From an uncultured Adlercreutzia sp. (GTDB lineage Bacteria > Actinomycetota > Coriobacteriia > Coriobacteriales > Eggerthellaceae): a stretch of 31,670 nucleotides of DNA. The stretch covers positions 1 through 31,670 of the forward strand of contig NZ_CAUASN010000029.1 in NCBI RefSeq assembly GCF_958431955.1. The letters are read 5' to 3'. A model generated the notes under the pieces. It did no database searches and was not told where the DNA came from. It saw nothing but the letters and a program-made list of their open reading frames with translations. Position numbers and translations under genes: made by a program. Each line of letters opens with the position of its first letter. Positions within the stretch are counted from its first letter, which is position 1. Below are positions 29,416 through 31,670 of the stretch, piece after piece.

Positions 29416-29694
29416 CTACCTCCTAGCCTTGGGGGATTCGGCGACGAACTCGCATCCTGCCTCGGTCACCGTGTACCCGTTCTCCAACTGCGCGCCGTTC
29501 TCCGCATAGCGGCCGTTCACCTCGACCAGGCCGAGCTCTTTGAGGTAGCCGAGGACGACGGACACCGTTGTCGGGTTCATCTGCAGGTCCCTCACGAGCT
29601 TCTTCCGGCCGACGACGATCCTCCGCACGTCGTCGGAGTTGTCCAGCATGTAGCGGAGCATGTCCTCTGCATGCTCGGCCAGGGCCCTCCTCAT
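29416..29694 (-). CDS. Small winged-helix protein
   Basis: A 92-aa protein, nearly all winged helix: a Leu-Gln-Met-Asn-Pro-Thr-Thr-Val-Ser helix-turn-helix at about 37-50, Leu-Lys-Glu-Leu-Gly-Leu-Val-Glu-Val next, and a wing with Tyr-Thr-Val-Thr-Glu-Ala-Gly. It resembles MarR/PadR-like or plasmid-type small DNA-binding proteins. The ATG overlaps the adhesin stop as ATGA (29691-29694). Between a surface adhesin and the coupling-protein operon, it could regulate the transfer genes. Confidence 0.6.
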   Translation of the reverse strand: MRRALAEHAEDMLRYMLDNSDDVRRIVVGRKKLVRDLQMNPTTVSVVLGYLKELGLVEVNGRYAENGAQLENGYTVTEAGCEFVAESPKARR

Positions 29695-31670
29695 GCCCCC
29701 TCCCCTTCTTCGCGCCTCGTGGCCCAGATGCCCAGCAGGACGGCGGCCACCGCGGCGAGGAGCATGGCCACGCCCTCCAGGGCCGGGACGCGGTCGCCCG
29801 TCGCGGTGAGCGCGCCACCGTTGCCTGCCGTGCCCGTCGAGAACCCGTGATAGGAGGATGCGAAGCCGAAGGTGTCGATGACCCGCGTGATCACGTTGTC
29901 ATGCGCGTCGTCGTACAGCCCCTGCCCGTCTCTCCAGTTGCGGGTGATATGGCTCGTCACGCTGTTGGGGATGACCACCTCGCCGTTGCTGTTGTCCAGG
30001 GGCTCCGTTGCGTACACCAGGTAGCTCATGTCCTGCAGCGTGCGGAACCCTACCTCGACCGACCCGTATTCGAGCATGATTCCCGTGACGTATTCGCCGG
30101 CGGCGAGGCCGAGCCCGTCGACGTCGAGGCGCGTGCGGGCGCCGGCGGCGACGCCCTCCCTCCAAAGGCGCCACCCGACCGTGCCGATGCGGTCGGTTCC
30201 GTCGGCCATCTGGTTCGGGGGGTTGCCGGCGGTCGCGCTGGCGGTCGAGTACACGGCCGACGTATCGGTCATGTTCGTCCGGTACCATACGTTGACCAAC
30301 CCGTCGGTGTCGCCATAGGCTGCAGGCGTCACCAGCGTGTCGAGCCTGATTCCCAGGTTGACGAACTCGCAAGGATCGACGACCGCGTACTGGTCTGCCC
30401 TCACGTTGGTGGAACCCGCGTCGAACGCGACGTCGTAGCGGTAGCGCTCCTTGCCCACGTTGTCGACGCGAACGGGTGCGCGCTCATCCGACTGGAACGC
30501 CGCGCTCGTGCGGTCGATGGTCGCCTTGCTCACGTTGCATTCGAGCGATATGGCCATGTTGCCGTACGTCTGCGTCTGCCGGACGTCGCTGTCCTTGTCG
30601 GCCTTGAAAAGGTAGCGTCCCCAGGTGGATCCCGCCGACTCCCACCACTCGGCGTAATCGGGGTTCGGCACCGCCTCGACCATCATGTACCAGCCGAACT
30701 CCAGGCCCTCGAAGATGACGGCGCCCATGTCGTCGGTCGTCCCCTCGGCGACCATCTCCCACAGGCTCCCGTCCACCTCGCCGTCGGGATCATCCGCGAA
30801 CACGCCATGGAAGCCCTGACGGCCGCCGAACGTCGGGTCGGGCTCCCCCTCCCCGATCCAGCGGTACAGCCCGAATCCGGTCTTGCCAACCGGCTCGCCT
30901 GTGTCCTGGTCGACTTTATGGGCCTCGATGATGCGCTTGTGGTAGTTCGTGTTCAAGAACACGTAGGCCGGCTCGCCTGCGATCAGGCCCTCCTCGTCGA
31001 CGGAGAATTCGTAAACCTCCGGGTCGAGGATGTAGTCATCGCCTGTCTTGGTTTCCTGGCAGTAGTAGGCGAGCCCGTCGCCGTGGGGGATGCGCTCGAG
31101 GACGAAGCTGCCGTCCTCGCCGGTCGTGGCCGTGGCATCGTACGCTATCTCGCCCGCCGCGTCCTCGGCCCACACGTGCCACTCCGAGCCTGCATAGTCG
31201 ACAAGCTCGCCGTCGATCAGCTCGGCCTTCTTGAGCAATATGAACGTGGTGGGCGCGTCGGCCGTCTCGAGCACGGTACGCGTCACCTTTACCTCTTGGC
31301 CAGCGTATGAGAGCTCGACCATGTGCGTCTCGTGGTCGATGGCCCAGCCGTCGGGCGTGGCCGTCTCACGCACGTTGTAATCGCCCAGGTACAGCTCATC
31401 CGTCTCGGCCTTGCCGTCATCGCCCGTGGTGACGGTGGCCACCACGTCGCCGGAGCTCGCATGCACCGTGCCGTCGGGGGTCACGATGTCCGCGGCTGCC
31501 GTCACCTCGTAGACCGCGCCTGGCACGGCGCGCCCGTCGGCCTCGTCGGTTTTGACGATTTCGATGACGCCCTTCTGGGGCGCGTCCTCCACGACGGCCC
31601 CGGCCCGCGTCACCGCGACCTCCTGGCCGGCGTATGAGAGCGTTACATCGACGGGCTCGCCGTTGAGCAC
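29691..31670 (-). CDS. CnaB/SpaA-type surface adhesin with a sortase-like tail (partial)
   Basis: At least 659 residues; the gene runs in from beyond the right edge, so the start and signal peptide are not seen. CnaB/SpaA-like beta domains begin near residues 33, 139 and 246: the first has the Val-Lys-Thr-Asp start and Arg-Glu-Thr near its end, typical of isopeptide-forming domains. A Ser-Tyr-Ala-Gly-Gln-Glu-Val linker repeats near residues 12 and 121. A large unassigned domain follows from about 390. The C-terminus has Leu-Thr-Ala-Thr-Gly-Asp (621-626), a membrane helix and an Arg-Arg tail, a variant of the LPXTG sorting signal with Thr for Pro. It would be anchored in the wall and may promote cell contact during mating. 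Confidence 0.8.
   Translation of the reverse strand: MLNGEPVDVTLSYAGQEVAVTRAGAVVEDAPQKGVIEIVKTDEADGRAVPGAVYEVTAAADIVTPDGTVHASSGDVVATVTTGDDGKAETDELYLGDYNVRETATPDGWAIDHETHMVELSYAGQEVKVTRTVLETADAPTTFILLKKAELIDGELVDYAGSEWHVWAEDAAGEIAYDATATTGEDGSFVLERIPHGDGLAYYCQETKTGDDYILDPEVYEFSVDEEGLIAGEPAYVFLNTNYHKRIIEAHKVDQDTGEPVGKTGFGLYRWIGEGEPDPTFGGRQGFHGVFADDPDGEVDGSLWEMVAEGTTDDMGAVIFEGLEFGWYMMVEAVPNPDYAEWWESAGSTWGRYLFKADKDSDVRQTQTYGNMAISLECNVSKATIDRTSAAFQSDERAPVRVDNVGKERYRYDVAFDAGSTNVRADQYAVVDPCEFVNLGIRLDTLVTPAAYGDTDGLVNVWYRTNMTDTSAVYSTASATAGNPPNQMADGTDRIGTVGWRLWREGVAAGARTRLDVDGLGLAAGEYVTGIMLEYGSVEVGFRTLQDMSYLVYATEPLDNSNGEVVIPNSVTSHITRNWRDGQGLYDDAHDNVITRVIDTFGFASSYHGFSTGTAGNGGALTATGDRVPALEGVAMLLAAVAAVLLGIWATRREEGEGA

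Noticed and set aside
8485..31670. A relaxase, integrase or oriT within the transfer cluster
   Set aside because: No protein shows a relaxase three-His motif or a tyrosine/serine recombinase signature, and no nic-like repeat set was recognised. They are probably outside the window.
1..31670. CRISPR array, tRNA or rRNA genes
   Set aside because: No regularly spaced direct repeats, and no tRNA-like or rRNA-like conserved stretches were recognised by eye.

Overview
The window is GC-rich and densely coded, and looks like part of a conjugative element (integrative element or plasmid) from a high-GC Gram-positive bacterium. A gut Coriobacteriia/Eggerthellaceae host is my best inference. It rests on the Gram-positive T4SS gene set (PrgI-like protein, lysozyme-NlpC/P60 hydrolase, sortase-type adhesin) and on a Y-family polymerase paired with a DUF6504-like protein. 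No database comparison was possible. I saw no rRNA, tRNA, CRISPR array, integrase or relaxase.

Left part (1-6.4 kb, mostly + strand). An IS30-like insertion sequence of about 1.7 kb sits in the 3' tail of a membrane-protein gene; removing it restores the reading frame. Next come small accessory genes and the decayed remains of two of them: a frameshifted copy of the 2067-2513 gene, and a truncated copy of the 5633-5983 regulator. A Y-family DNA polymerase follows, with a promoter and a LexA-box-like site directly upstream, and is coupled to a DUF6504-like gene. A divergent pair of HTH regulators and one unknown gene close this part.

Middle (6.5-8.5 kb). A minus-strand winged-helix, replication-initiator-like protein is preceded by about 750 bp without a convincing gene. 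That stretch holds two short + strand transcription units, each a sigma70-type promoter followed within about 100 nt by a terminator-like hairpin, and a perfect 19-bp hairpin between them. Both units run antisense to the likely leader of the rep-like mRNA, which suggests RNA-based copy or expression control.

Right part (8.5-31.7 kb, all minus strand, so read right to left). This is one long, tightly packed, probably co-transcribed cluster whose start lies beyond the right edge. The order is: CnaB-type surface adhesin with a sortase-like tail, winged-helix protein, PcfB-like protein, VirD4/TraG coupling ATPase, VirB2-like pilin, PrgI/VirB3-like protein, VirB4 ATPase, lysozyme-NlpC/P60 hydrolase, single-pass protein, VirB6/TrbL-like channel protein, tandem-duplicated pilin-like protein, TM2-domain protein, 50-aa protein, P-loop NTPase, 126-aa protein, very large N6-methylase/SNF2-helicase, and four overlapping small genes, one with an ArdC-like start. 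Many junctions are 4-bp ATGA overlaps, implying translational coupling. The adhesin would act at cell contact, the T4SS would build the channel and transfer DNA, and the methylase/helicase and ArdC-like genes would act on or protect the incoming DNA.

Most notable: the paired antisense RNA units; the open frame that joins the P-loop NTPase to the helicase through the out-of-frame shadow of a third gene; the tandem-duplicated pilin-like protein; the SOS-type site at the polymerase; and the reconstructable IS insertion.
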